Shown piece after piece: positions 18,501 to 26,401 of a stretch of 64,000 nt of DNA. The notes under the pieces were generated by a model, which saw nothing but the letters and a program-made list of their open reading frames with translations, was not told where the DNA came from and did not search any database. The position numbers and the translations under genes are program-made. This stretch comes from Candidatus Binatia bacterium (GTDB lineage: Bacteria > Desulfobacterota > Binatia > HRBIN30): assembly GCA_937925685.1 (NCBI GenBank), contig CALAMI010000002.1, forward strand, positions 124,001 through 188,000, written 5' to 3'. Position 1 is the first letter of the stretch. Every line of letters begins with the position of its first letter.

Positions 18501-19060
18501 ATCATACCGTTCGTCTGTGGGATGTCGCTACCGCCCGGTGCGCTGCCGTACTAGCAGGGCATCGTCGGCAAGTGTCGGCGCTGGCGGCAGACGCTGAAAG
18601 TGGGATGCTTGCAAGTGGAGACCTTGGTGGAGAGGTGGTGCTGTGGCGACGCGATCAGGGGCGCGAGCTGCGACGCTGGCAGGCACACACGGGTGGCGTG
18701 CGCTCTTTGCGGTTTAGCGCGACGGGCAAGGAGTTGATTTCAGGCGGTGGCGACGGGCGGCTTTGCGTGTGGACCGTTGCTACTGGCAAGTGCTGCTTGA
18801 CCGCGCAGGCTCACAAGGACGCGATTACACAGGTTATTCCATTGTGGGACGATCTATGGGTCCTCACCGCTGGTGAGGATGGTGCAGTGCGCTTATGGAA
18901 TCGCGCTGCCCCTGAGGGCAGTGTGCTGCTGCACGAAAGCGAGGTGCCGATTACCGCAGTGGCGCTTAGCTCCCAGGGAACACACCTCCTCGTCTGTGAC
19001 GCTGCCGGCGTGGTGACGCTTTTGGCACTGCGTTGGCGGTTGTCCGAGCCCTCCTCTTGA
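15548..19060 (+). CDS. Ser/Thr protein kinase-like (pseudokinase) with TPR and two WD40 propellers
   Basis: An 1170-residue protein starting with GTG, overlapping the kinase upstream by 4 bp. Residues 100-360 have the protein-kinase layout: VVLKA (K132), DFG at 245-247, APE at 261-263, DIFALGVCLYEL. Two elements are broken. The catalytic loop reads HGGLKPEN (225-232) instead of HRD/HGD-LKPEN, losing the catalytic Asp. The glycine-rich loop is LLASNANARVYLA with no glycine. It is therefore probably a pseudokinase or a very weak kinase. Residues 370-440 contain TPR-like helices (WNNQGVVALALGRVDEAESA). Residues 495-795 hold seven WD40 repeats and about 855-1165 hold seven more, each ending LWD- or similar. 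It probably scaffolds partners of the adjacent Hpt kinase. Confidence 0.88.
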   Translation: MKWRDTLRMPVGEAARVGAKQVVRLLQTDVRELFGGKTQSTAVKDRDEAPVQVKTVAIPIPRRESSFATQAAVALRPQQETCPARETETKLWWNPGEVAFELYEVDRLLASNANARVYLARHRQWAIPVVLKAPTEELARDLARVHDWTEAALRWTQCGLHPHIAYCFTTHRAGNVPVFVIEHVDGGSLRQWLASRSLPTLRVQLDVAIQVCHALEYAHSRALTHGGLKPENILLTSAGVVRVTDFGVARRRDDHAEPYTAPEQWVDGGPSDIASDIFALGVCLYELFCNGRPYEVTRGPRRNSAEPVTPNGEPLPEALAHTLRACVDWEPLRRPRSVSEIRLQLTRLREHLFRSASPFATLPPNTWDADGWNNQGVVALALGRVDEAESAFESALAVEPRHLEANFNLGVLRWRAGKGSDETLDATLQNARVPRNASWLATYLRALVALESGDGDKTLELLRQLAEGGERVEQLDELVRVARRCRPVHSVARELLGHSQVVAAVAMSSDGKWVVSGGDDHNLILWDAFAGTAVRTLEGHEGHVTSIVVTPDGRYALSGSEDGIVKLWELQTGRTLKAVRLRGKVFALTLSSDARFAAISSAGSDNFLGIDGTTVDLWDLEKERPLRRLEGHTSAVKALAMTPDGRRLVSGADDQKVVLWDLLRGEPLRTLLGHQHFVSSVAISADGQQVLSGSWDRSLRLWDARTGKCKAVLHGHDGIVTSVRLSEDGTVAVSASWDNTVRVWDLVRQRCIRTLQGHRGMVTSVALAHEARCIASASWDSTVRLWDLPQPGPEVCTPRLSWRGDYAVLPPTELTVEERIEAAFEALRGGDLRTSLGEYNGLIEHGSRNEAALAELFRALRPHCRISSLRSASAEATCSLPLPAFAATFDEDRGRWLLAGRDGQLRTTSSVATTDFVARALSPAPLRAVVCLPDRGIVAVAGLDRSIYCVREPLPEEPGVLSGHESIVTHLAALPDGQLLSASYDHTVRLWDVATARCAAVLAGHRRQVSALAADAESGMLASGDLGGEVVLWRRDQGRELRRWQAHTGGVRSLRFSATGKELISGGGDGRLCVWTVATGKCCLTAQAHKDAITQVIPLWDDLWVLTAGEDGAVRLWNRAAPEGSVLLHESEVPITAVALSSQGTHLLVCDAAGVVTLLALRWRLSEPSS

Positions 19061-19156
19061 GTGGAACCGATGCCGTTGGGCAGGGCGTAGCGAGCGCGTG
19101 CCCCTTTTTGACCCCTGCTCGGTAGCACCCGTCCGTGCTACGAAAACCGAGCGCCC

Positions 19157-20524
19157 ATGGCTCAGCCGAAGAGCATGTACGTGTGCCAAGGTTGCGGTTA
19201 CCGCTCGCCACGGTGGCTCGGGCGTTGCACGGACTGCGGCGCTTGGAATTCCTTGGTCGAGGAGCCCATCACCTCGTCGCGCACCCGCAAAGGGCAACAT
19301 GGATTTGCTGACGACTGCACTCCCGTGCCCCTTGCCGACGTCGACGTAGGCGCCACGCCGCGCCAGCGCACCGCCATCGAGGAGTTCGACCGCGTGCTTG
19401 GCGGTGGCCTAGTGCCGGGGTCTGTCGTTCTCATCGGCGGCGATCCCGGCATCGGCAAGTCCACTCTGGTTTTGCAGGCGGTGGCCGCCTTGGGCAGCAG
19501 CGAACGACCGGCCTTGTATGTCTCGGGCGAAGAATCCCCAGAGCAAATCAAGATGCGCGCGGCACGCTTGGGTTTGGCCGATCGGCCTGTATGGCTCCTC
19601 GCCGCTACCGAGGTGGAGGCCATTTTACATCGGGTGAAAGCAATGCGCCCAGCAGTGCTTGCGGTGGATTCTATCCAAACCATGTGGGCTGCCGAACTGG
19701 AGTCGGCTGCAGGCAACGTGAGCCAAGTGCGGGAGTGCGCCGCCCGGTTCGTGCGATGGGCCAAGGCGACATATGTGCCCACGTTGATTGTCGGCCATGT
19801 GACGAAAGAAGGCGCCTTTGCCGGACCCCGAGTGCTCGAGCACATGGTGGACACCGTGCTGTACTTCGAGGGCGACCGCAGCCATGCCTTTCGAATTTTG
19901 CGCAGCGTGAAAAACCGCTTCGGATCGACCAACGAGATCGGCGTGTTCGAAATGACCGAGCGTGGACTGCAACCCGTCTGCAATCCGTCGGCTCATTTCT
20001 TAGCGGAGCGGCCGCGGGGAGCTGCGGGCTCCGTCGTGGCTGCCTGCATGGAAGGAACGCGGCCTGTGCTCATCGAGGTGCAAGCGCTGGTATCGCCCAG
20101 CGTGCTAGCCAACCCGCGACGCACCACCTTAGGGTTCGATCCCAACCGCACGAGCATGCTGATCGCTGTGTTGGAGAAAAAGCTCGGCATTCAGCTTTTC
20201 GGGCAGGACGTATTCCTCAATGCCGCCGGAGGCGTGCGCATGAGCGAGCCCGCGGCCGATCTTGCGGTGGCCGCTGCACTTGGTTCGAGCTTTCTCGAAC
20301 GACCGCTCGATCCGGAGCTAGCGGTGTTTGGTGAGGTGGGCTTGGCAGGGGAAGTGCGCGGGATCCAACACGCTTTGCTGCGCGTGCAGGAAGCTGCACG
20401 CCTGGGGTTGCGGCGATGTTTAATGCCGCGAACGAACTTGCGTCAAATTGAAGGGCTACCGGAAGTCGAGCGCGTTGGCGTTGCGTCGCTGAACGAAGCC
20501 TGGGACGTCCTGTTTGGCCGCTGA
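19157..20524 (+). CDS. radA: DNA repair protein RadA
   Basis: A 455-residue DnaB-like branch-migration ATPase that processes recombination intermediates. It has the four-cysteine zinc finger (C10, C13, C24, C27), Walker A GGDPGIGKST (94-103), Walker B near AVLAVDSIQT, the RadA-specific KNRFG motif (252-256) and a carboxy Lon-protease-like domain (NAAGGVRMSEPAADLAVAAA) without an obvious catalytic dyad, as usual for RadA. Length and domain order are normal. It starts about 100 bp after the WD40 gene and is probably a separate housekeeping gene. Confidence 0.97.
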   Translation: MAQPKSMYVCQGCGYRSPRWLGRCTDCGAWNSLVEEPITSSRTRKGQHGFADDCTPVPLADVDVGATPRQRTAIEEFDRVLGGGLVPGSVVLIGGDPGIGKSTLVLQAVAALGSSERPALYVSGEESPEQIKMRAARLGLADRPVWLLAATEVEAILHRVKAMRPAVLAVDSIQTMWAAELESAAGNVSQVRECAARFVRWAKATYVPTLIVGHVTKEGAFAGPRVLEHMVDTVLYFEGDRSHAFRILRSVKNRFGSTNEIGVFEMTERGLQPVCNPSAHFLAERPRGAAGSVVAACMEGTRPVLIEVQALVSPSVLANPRRTTLGFDPNRTSMLIAVLEKKLGIQLFGQDVFLNAAGGVRMSEPAADLAVAAALGSSFLERPLDPELAVFGEVGLAGEVRGIQHALLRVQEAARLGLRRCLMPRTNLRQIEGLPEVERVGVASLNEAWDVLFGR

Positions 20525-20926
20525 CCCCCCGCAGGGCTCGTCCCCTGCACTCGCCGACCCGCCGCGGCTGCAGGAAGAATTCAGAATTCGCGCCCTGTAC
20601 GGGGGCGTGCGCATGATGCGCATTTCGCCGCCCTTTTGGTTGCAGCTCGCGCTGGTTCGTGGTACGTAGGCGGCCACTTTTTTGGTTGGAGTGGCGCGTG
20701 CGATCGGTCGGGAAGCAGGAACGCAGGTCCGCGGTTCGGTGTTTCTCGACACGCGTGCGCGGACGGGCGACCCCTGAACGCCGCTCTGGGTGCTTGCCGT
20801 CTCTTCGGAGGGAGCGGCGAGGGATGCGGGCAAGGAGGCTCAGAGCCGTGTAGAACCAGCAGTCTGCGGCCCGGAGCACTGCGTTGCCACCGCCGGGCTG
20901 TGGAGGAGTGCGAGGGAGGATTCAAG
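20525..20926. other. Intergenic region upstream of the transglycosylase
   Basis: About 400 bp between radA and the MltD-like gene. The transglycosylase frame stays open upstream to 20636, but the translation there is Gly/Arg/Cys-rich and unlike a protein, and the lipoprotein signal begins only at 20927. I see no separate gene. Confidence 0.5.
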
Positions 20927-22192
20927 GTGCTGACGAGGAAACCGGCGTTCGCAGTTGTGGCATTGACGTTTCTTACGATCACCGGCTGTAGCTCGATCAA
21001 ACGCAACGAGGCAGAGAAACATTGGTGGCAGTGGCATAAGGCCGAAACACCGGGTGCGGATGACTTCGCCAAGAAGCATGCGGGAGTGGCAAGCTCGCAA
21101 CGCCGGCCGGTCCGCGGCGAACATCTTGGCCTGAATTTCGATCATCCAAAAGTCAGCGACTTTGTCAGTAAGTACCAGACGGACCTGCGCAATTTTTACG
21201 GCCGTGCGCTCGAGCGCAGTGGCCGATACTTACCACGGATCGAGTCGATTCTACGGAAAGAGGGGCTGCCTACTGAACTTGCCTACCTGCCGCTCATCGA
21301 GAGTGGCTTTCGGCCCCACGCGGTCTCACCCGCAAAAGCTGTGGGCTTGTGGCAATTCATTCCCGACACCGGTCGCCGGTACGGGTTGCGGATCGACCGA
21401 TTTGTCGACGAGCGGCGCGACCCGATCAAGTCGACCCGAGCTGCAGCACGCTACTTGAAGGACCTTTACGGGATGTTTGGCGACTGGCACTTATCGCTCG
21501 CTGCTTACAACACCGGCGAGGGGCGCATTAGCCGGTTGTTGAGCGCCTCGGATGCGAACGATTTTTGGGAACTCAGCGAACGTGGCTACTTGTTCCGCGA
21601 GACCCAGGATTACGTGCCCGGCTTTCTAGCCGCCTTGCAAATTGCCTCGCATCCGGAGGCTTATGGTTTCGACCGCCCCGAGGCTGAGCCTTTGGCCTAT
21701 GACCTGGTCCATATCGGACACGTGATGCCGTTGTCGACCATTGCGGGCTGGGCGAAACACCCGCTCTCCCTCTTGCAGGAGCTCAATCCTGCGCTGATTC
21801 GGGGCATCGTGCCACCGGGCGGCTACACGGTTCGCGTACCGGACGGCACGCGCACACTGGTGCAGCAGGCTTACGCACAGCTTAGTGGCGCCGAGCTGCT
21901 TGCCCTGCAGCGGTTAGCCCTACCGCCAGCTCCGCCGCCTGGCTGTCGCCGAAAGGGCCGTCGGGTTCCGTGTAAACAGCGATCGACCACGCAGCTGACC
22001 TCGCCGCCGACTTCTCAACCGAAAAACAGCAAGTCTGTCTTGGCCGCAGATAGCGCTCCGACCCGTGCGGTGCTGGCCCCGAAGTCTCGGCTAGCCAAAG
22101 TGCAGCAGCCCGCCCCGTCGACGGTGAAGCCAAAACTGGTGAAAACCTCCAGCCCGGGCAAAAGCAAGCGCCAAACCCGCGAGCGAAGGTGA
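20927..22192 (+). CDS. MltD-like membrane-bound lytic transglycosylase (lipoprotein)
   Basis: A 421-residue lipoprotein that would cleave peptidoglycan glycan strands in the periplasm. The GTG at 20927 is chosen because GGGAGG lies 7 bases upstream and it starts a lipoprotein signal (AVVALTFLTITGC, lipidated Cys21). The SLT domain has the catalytic glutamate in YLPLIESGFRPHAVSP, then AVGLWQFIPDTGRRYGL, a DERRDP..STRAAARYL segment and LSLAAYNTGEGRI. The IVPPGGYTVRVPDG region typical of MltD follows, but no LysM repeats, which E. coli MltD carries. The tail is Ala/Pro/Ser/Lys-rich and probably wall-spanning. It converges with the Kelch gene, 64 bp away. Confidence 0.88.
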   Translation: MLTRKPAFAVVALTFLTITGCSSIKRNEAEKHWWQWHKAETPGADDFAKKHAGVASSQRRPVRGEHLGLNFDHPKVSDFVSKYQTDLRNFYGRALERSGRYLPRIESILRKEGLPTELAYLPLIESGFRPHAVSPAKAVGLWQFIPDTGRRYGLRIDRFVDERRDPIKSTRAAARYLKDLYGMFGDWHLSLAAYNTGEGRISRLLSASDANDFWELSERGYLFRETQDYVPGFLAALQIASHPEAYGFDRPEAEPLAYDLVHIGHVMPLSTIAGWAKHPLSLLQELNPALIRGIVPPGGYTVRVPDGTRTLVQQAYAQLSGAELLALQRLALPPAPPPGCRRKGRRVPCKQRSTTQLTSPPTSQPKNSKSVLAADSAPTRAVLAPKSRLAKVQQPAPSTVKPKLVKTSSPGKSKRQTRERR

Positions 22193-22256
22193 GCGTGACA
22201 TTCGTAGGCCGCTTACGCTTCCCCTTGGCGTCCCTTCAGAGATGGGCGTGGGGATC

Positions 22257-23405
22257 CTAGGGCAGGACCCAGCGGTCGTGCCAAGAGGTTTCACCGAAAC
22301 CAGCACGAGAAGCACCGCCGGGCAAGTACACGGTGCCATCAACGGTGGCAGCGCCGAAGCCGTGCCGAGGCAGTGGCATCCCCGGGTCGGAATACCAGGT
22401 GTCGCTTTGGAAGTCGTACGCCTCGACGTGCGGATACACGAAGGAAGGAAAACGAGCTTGATCGACCTCCCCGCCAAAGACTACCAGTAGTGCATTCGTG
22501 ACCGCTGCGGCATGACCGCTGCGAGCCGTTGGCATCGGCGTTAGGGCTTCCCAGCGATCCGAGCTTGTATCGTAGCGGTAAAGCCCGGCGGAATTGACCA
22601 ATCCAGAGGGATCGCGCCGCCCTCCGACGACGTATAGCCCGTCGTTCCACACCACGGCTGCGAGGTGATTGATAGCCTCGGGGAGAGGGGCCAGTGGTTG
22701 CCATCTCGAGGAGTCGAGGTCGAGGACGAAGTGCTGCGAGGAACTGACCAACCCACGCCCGCCGCCGACCACGTGCAACCTTCGCCCTCGTACCGCTGCC
22801 GCTGCCGCGCCGACTGCCGTGGGCAGAGCCGGCAAAGGTTCCCAGGCGTCTGTACGAGGATGGTAGCGGAACACGCTGTCCACCGGAGTGAAACTCGCGC
22901 CGGCGTAGCCACCAGCCGTGTAAACGAATTCATCATCGGCCGTGGCGGGGACATGATGGAGTGGGCGTGGTAGCGGAGCGACGACGCGCCATTCACCGCG
23001 TACTGTGTCATAGGCCTCCACCGTCGCCACGCCTACAGCTCGGCTGGTAATGCCTCCGATCACGTAAACGATGCCGCCCACTGCCGCGACCCCGACTTCT
23101 TGGCGGGGCCCGCCGGCTAAGGGTGGCAACGGCTGCCAGTGGCTCCTTCCCTTGATCGCACAAAGAGGGCGCTCGAGTGCTGCGTAAGCGATTGTCGACG
23201 TGACATGCGCCGCACTCGGCTCTCGTACTGTGCCCGTTCCACATGCGAGCTCTCGCTGGAATATGGCTGCCGCGCTCCGGGTCACTTCCGTTGCGTCGAT
23301 GCGCCCATTGCCATCGCAATCTCCTGGGCAAGCCACGGTTTGCGCTCCCGCAGCCAAGCGGGCGACGACAACAAAGAGCATCGAAGCAGCGACTAGGAAG
23401 AGCAT
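22257..23405 (-). CDS. Secreted Kelch-repeat protein with dockerin-like Ca-binding loop
   Basis: A 382-residue exported protein with an amino-terminal hydrophobic signal (MLFLVAASMLFVVVARLAA). A calcium-loop segment follows, CPGDCDGNGRIDATEV (about 25-40), of the dockerin/EF-hand type (DxDGNGxID). From about residue 90 there are Kelch repeats marked by GG pairs and WxxLxPLP motifs (VYVIGGI, YTAGGY, LHVVGGG, LYVVGGR, LVVFGGE, VYLPGGA), giving a six-blade beta-propeller. Such proteins are usually extracellular binding modules; the ligand is not predictable. It stands alone on its strand. Confidence 0.85.
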   Translation of the reverse strand: MLFLVAASMLFVVVARLAAGAQTVACPGDCDGNGRIDATEVTRSAAAIFQRELACGTGTVREPSAAHVTSTIAYAALERPLCAIKGRSHWQPLPPLAGGPRQEVGVAAVGGIVYVIGGITSRAVGVATVEAYDTVRGEWRVVAPLPRPLHHVPATADDEFVYTAGGYAGASFTPVDSVFRYHPRTDAWEPLPALPTAVGAAAAAVRGRRLHVVGGGRGLVSSSQHFVLDLDSSRWQPLAPLPEAINHLAAVVWNDGLYVVGGRRDPSGLVNSAGLYRYDTSSDRWEALTPMPTARSGHAAAVTNALLVVFGGEVDQARFPSFVYPHVEAYDFQSDTWYSDPGMPLPRHGFGAATVDGTVYLPGGASRAGFGETSWHDRWVLP

Positions 23406-23479
23406 GGCCTAAAGCATCATGCTGCATTTCAGGACCCAAAGATAGTCCCGGGTCTCTGAGGCTGGGAGCACTTGGGAGC

Positions 23480-23496
23480 GCCGGCATCTTGCCGGC
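23480..23496. repeat. REP-like palindrome
   Basis: GCCGGCA (23480-23486), TCT, TGCCGGC (23490-23496) form a perfect 7-bp palindromic hairpin inside the string GAGCGCCGGCATCTTGCCGG. This looks like dispersed intergenic palindromes of high-GC genomes. A second copy was not found in the window. Confidence 0.45.
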
Positions 23497-23558
23497 TACG
23501 GATCGTGGGAACGTGGGAAGTAGAAAGCGCGGTCATGCTCGTGAGCTAGGCCAGGGGG

Positions 23559-23651
23559 GGCAACGGGCTATTCCAGCGGGCGTTTGCCTCGCAAACCCCA
23601 TGCACTTGGTTTGCCATGGCTAGATGATCCCCGTTGCCGGAGGCATCCGGC
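23559..23651 (+). promoter_or_regulatory. Possible structured leader RNA of the efflux operon
   Basis: GGCAACGGG (23559-23567) pairs exactly with CCCGTTGCC (23630-23638). A smaller hairpin, GTTTGC (23582-23587)/GCAAAC (23591-23596), lies inside it. A third, GCCGGA (23636-23641)/TCCGGC (23646-23651), overlaps the outer stem, so the two pairings are mutually exclusive. This could be a regulatory leader about 110 bp before the DUF2892 start. I could not match it to a known riboswitch class. Confidence 0.35.
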
Positions 23652-23759
23652 GAGGTGATGGGTACGAGGGCGTACGCCTTTTCGGTGTCTGGCCGGGAAC
23701 CTTTTCGGGTTAGCTGTCTCCATAAAAATGTGGAAAGCGCGACGAAGGAGGAAACGGAA

Positions 23760-23945
23760 ATGACGACGGAAAGAGCAGTCCGGTTGTTGGCTGGTACCTT
23801 GGTCGGCATCAGCCTGATCCTAGGGTACTTCGTACATCCTGGCTGGTTGTTGTTGGCGGCATTCGTGTCAGTGAACCTGATCCAGTCTTCGTTTACCGGG
23901 TTTTGTCCTGCGGAAAAGATCTTGCGCCGCCTGGGGACAAAGTAG
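23760..23945 (+). CDS. DUF2892 (YgaP-like) small inner-membrane protein
   Basis: A 61-residue membrane protein. The ATG at 23760 follows AGGAGG by about 8 bases; the longer frame from 23634 lacks support. Two transmembrane segments (LLAGTLVGISLILGYFV and WLLLAAFVSVNLIQSSF) are followed by GFCPAEKILRRLG, the conserved FCPxxxILxxLG end of the DUF2892 family. Such proteins often neighbour efflux or sulfur-transfer genes; the role is unknown. First gene of the efflux operon. Confidence 0.85.
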   Translation: MTTERAVRLLAGTLVGISLILGYFVHPGWLLLAAFVSVNLIQSSFTGFCPAEKILRRLGTK

Positions 23946-23957
23946 AGGCGACGACGC

Positions 23958-25313
23958 ATGCTTCGTGGGTGGATTGGCCTGCTCCTTGTTTTTGTCCTTA
24001 CTGCGGCTGACTGGGTTGAGGCCGAGGAAGCCGAGGGCACATCGCCCCCCGCTTGGTCGCTCCGCGAGGTTGTCGCTTTAGCTCTGGAGCGCAACCCGGA
24101 CCTGCAGCAAGCTAGAGCGCGCGCTGAAGCTGCGCTTGCGCAGGTGGGCGAGGCTGAGGCGGCTTTTTATCCGCAGGTGACGGCGCGGCTCACCTTTGCC
24201 CGCACGGACGACCCTGCCCGTGCGTTCGCGATGATTCTGTCGCAGCGCCACTTTACCTTTAACACCAATTTCAATCGGCCGGGTGCGACTCAGGACGTAC
24301 GTCCGGAGCTGGTTGCAGCAGTTCCTTTGTTCCGCGGCGGCCAGGATTATTTTCGGCACCGAGCTGCCGAGGCGGGGGCAAGGGCTGCAGCGGCGGAAAC
24401 GCAAGCTGCGCGTAACGCCGTTATCGATGCGGCTGCACAGGCATACTACGCATTGCTGGCGGCACCGGAGCAGCTTGAAGTTGCTCGGGCTTCACGGTCG
24501 GCGGTGCAAAGCGCTTTGGAAAACGCTCGCATTCGCTGGGCGCAGGGTGCAGCCCTGAAGTCGGATGTCCTGTCGCTCGAGGCACGGTTAGCCGCGGCGG
24601 AAATGGCCGAGGTGCGGGCACGCAACGGGGTGGAAGTTGCCCGTTCGGCACTGAGACTCGTACTCGCCTTGCCAACGCAAGAAGCTGTGGGGGTTAAACC
24701 TACCGAGGAGGTCCTTACCAACTTGCCTGGCAACGTCGCCGACGCCCTGGCGCAACTCCAAGAGCACCGCGCCGAACTGGTCGCTATGCGGGAACTGTTA
24801 GCCGCCAGGCAAGCCGAGCTCGCTGCGGAGCGGGCGGCGTTTTTGCCTCGTGTCGACCTGATTGGATCTTACGGCCAAAACGCCACCGATCTGCGGCTGT
24901 CGGCAAGCCGAGATAACTGGTTTTTCGGGGCCAGCGCTGAAATCGATTTGTTTTCTGGCTTTCGTAAACTCGAACGGGTGCGGGCAGCCGAACAACGCTT
25001 GGCAGAGGCTCGCCATCTCGAAGAGAAAACGCGCGTTACTCTGGAGCACGAGGTCCGCGTAGCGTTTTCCCATTGGGAAGAAGCAAAGGAGCGTGTACAG
25101 GTATCCAAAGCGGCAGTTGCGGCGGCTGAAGAGGCTCTTCGCCTGGTTCAGGAGCAGTACCGTGTCGGGGTGGTAACCGTCACGCGCTATCTCGAAGCGG
25201 AAGCGGCACGAACGGAGGCCCGCTCCCAAGCAGTGGCGGCCCGGTACGACCTCAATCGCAGCGCGGCCGCACTGCGCAAAGCAGTCGGCCGTTGGGAGGA
25301 ATTCCAGCCATGA
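23958..25313 (+). CDS. TolC-family outer-membrane efflux protein
   Basis: A 451-residue outer-membrane channel for the tripartite pump encoded downstream. It has an amino-terminal signal (GWIGLLLVFVLTAADWVEA) and two copies of the long-helix OEP domain rich in Ala, Glu, Arg and Leu coiled coil, with TolC-like marks such as LALERNPDLQQARARAEAA and LVQEQYRVGVVTVTRYLEAE. Length is normal. It begins 12 bp after the DUF2892 gene and its stop overlaps the adaptor's ATG (ATGA at 25310). Confidence 0.92.
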   Translation: MLRGWIGLLLVFVLTAADWVEAEEAEGTSPPAWSLREVVALALERNPDLQQARARAEAALAQVGEAEAAFYPQVTARLTFARTDDPARAFAMILSQRHFTFNTNFNRPGATQDVRPELVAAVPLFRGGQDYFRHRAAEAGARAAAAETQAARNAVIDAAAQAYYALLAAPEQLEVARASRSAVQSALENARIRWAQGAALKSDVLSLEARLAAAEMAEVRARNGVEVARSALRLVLALPTQEAVGVKPTEEVLTNLPGNVADALAQLQEHRAELVAMRELLAARQAELAAERAAFLPRVDLIGSYGQNATDLRLSASRDNWFFGASAEIDLFSGFRKLERVRAAEQRLAEARHLEEKTRVTLEHEVRVAFSHWEEAKERVQVSKAAVAAAEEALRLVQEQYRVGVVTVTRYLEAEAARTEARSQAVAARYDLNRSAAALRKAVGRWEEFQP

Positions 25314-26395
25314 GTCATCAGCATCCTCGCAAACTATCACCCCGGCTCGTTGGAGCTGGGGGTGCGGTTGTTGGCTTGACCTTGCTCTTGCTTTACCTGT
25401 CCGGGGCCATTGGCGGTCATAAGGTGGAGCCGGGAACGACACCACTTCCGCCTGCTGTGCTCGAAGGGGAGGAGTTTCTGGTGGTTGCCCGCAAAATGCC
25501 TGACCTGGTCGACTGGCCTGGCGCGGTTCGTTCGCGCGTGGTGGCGAATGTTGCCGCGCGGGTGCTTGCCCGGGTGTCGGAGGTGCGGGTTGCCATGGGC
25601 AGCTCAGTCAAAGCGGGCGAAGTGCTGGTGGTGCTCGATGCACACGAATTTGCCGCAAAGCGGGAACAAGCCCGCGCAGCAGTGGCGGTCGCCGAAGCGG
25701 AGGCGCAACACGCGGCGCAAGAAGAACGGCGTGTCCGCGCTCTCTTTGAGCAAAATGCTGCCACCCAGCGGGACTTCGATGCTGCCGTTGCCCGCAGCCG
25801 CGCCGCCGCGGCAGCGTGGCATCGGGCACGGGAGGCGTTGGATGAAGCAGAAGTGGCATTGGGTGAAACGTTCCTGCGGGCACCCTTCGATGGTATTGTT
25901 GCCTCTCGCCTTGTCGATCCGGGCGATCTTGCGGTGCCCGGAGAGCCTTTGGTCGTCGTGCACGACCCTTCCACCTTGCGTTTCGAGACCTCTGTCGGGG
26001 AGTCGTGCAGCGGGACCTTGAGTGTCGGCGGTTCATTGTCTGTGCGCTTGGACCAGCCTCGACGTGAACTCCAGGGCCGGATCGAAGAAGTGTCGCCGCA
26101 AGCAGATCCGATGACACGGAGCGTGCGCATGAAACTCGCTTTGCCCGAGTTGCCCGATGTCCGACATGGAGCGTACGGGGTGGCTCGTGTCCCGTGCGGA
26201 GAGCACGTGGCTATGCTCGTTCCCACAACGGCGATCCAGCGCCGGGGGCAACTGGAATTTGTCTACGTGCGAACCCCCGAAGGCGTGCGCGTACGCCAAG
26301 TGCGCAGCGGGAAAACCTTTGGGGATCAAGTCGAGATCTTGTCTGGCTTAAGAGCGGGAGAGCGCGTTGTGGTGCCACGGAACCAGCAAGGGTGA
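25310..26395 (+). CDS. RND efflux periplasmic adaptor (membrane fusion protein)
   Basis: A 361-residue HlyD/AcrA-type adaptor linking the inner-membrane pump to TolC. The ATG at 25310 overlaps the TolC stop and has GGGAGG upstream. An amino-terminal membrane anchor (VGAGGAVVGLTLLLLYLSGA) is followed by a lipoyl half (AARVLARVSEVRVAMGSSVKAGEVLVVLD), an alpha-helical hairpin rich in Ala/Arg/Glu (115-180), the second lipoyl half (LRAPFDGIVASRLVDPGDL), a beta-barrel domain, and a membrane-proximal domain with LSGLRAGERVVV. No lipobox, so anchoring is by the signal-anchor helix. Confidence 0.92.
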   Translation: MSHQHPRKLSPRLVGAGGAVVGLTLLLLYLSGAIGGHKVEPGTTPLPPAVLEGEEFLVVARKMPDLVDWPGAVRSRVVANVAARVLARVSEVRVAMGSSVKAGEVLVVLDAHEFAAKREQARAAVAVAEAEAQHAAQEERRVRALFEQNAATQRDFDAAVARSRAAAAAWHRAREALDEAEVALGETFLRAPFDGIVASRLVDPGDLAVPGEPLVVVHDPSTLRFETSVGESCSGTLSVGGSLSVRLDQPRRELQGRIEEVSPQADPMTRSVRMKLALPELPDVRHGAYGVARVPCGEHVAMLVPTTAIQRRGQLEFVYVRTPEGVRVRQVRSGKTFGDQVEILSGLRAGERVVVPRNQQG

Positions 26396-26401
26396 GCGAT
26401 C

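Larger units (their letters stand above)
23406..23759. other. Promoter/leader region of the efflux operon
   Basis: About 350 bp between the Kelch start and the DUF2892 start, divergent. It contains a GC-rich small palindrome (23480-23496) and nested inverted repeats just upstream of the efflux operon (23559-23651). No coding frame is convincing. Confidence 0.5.
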
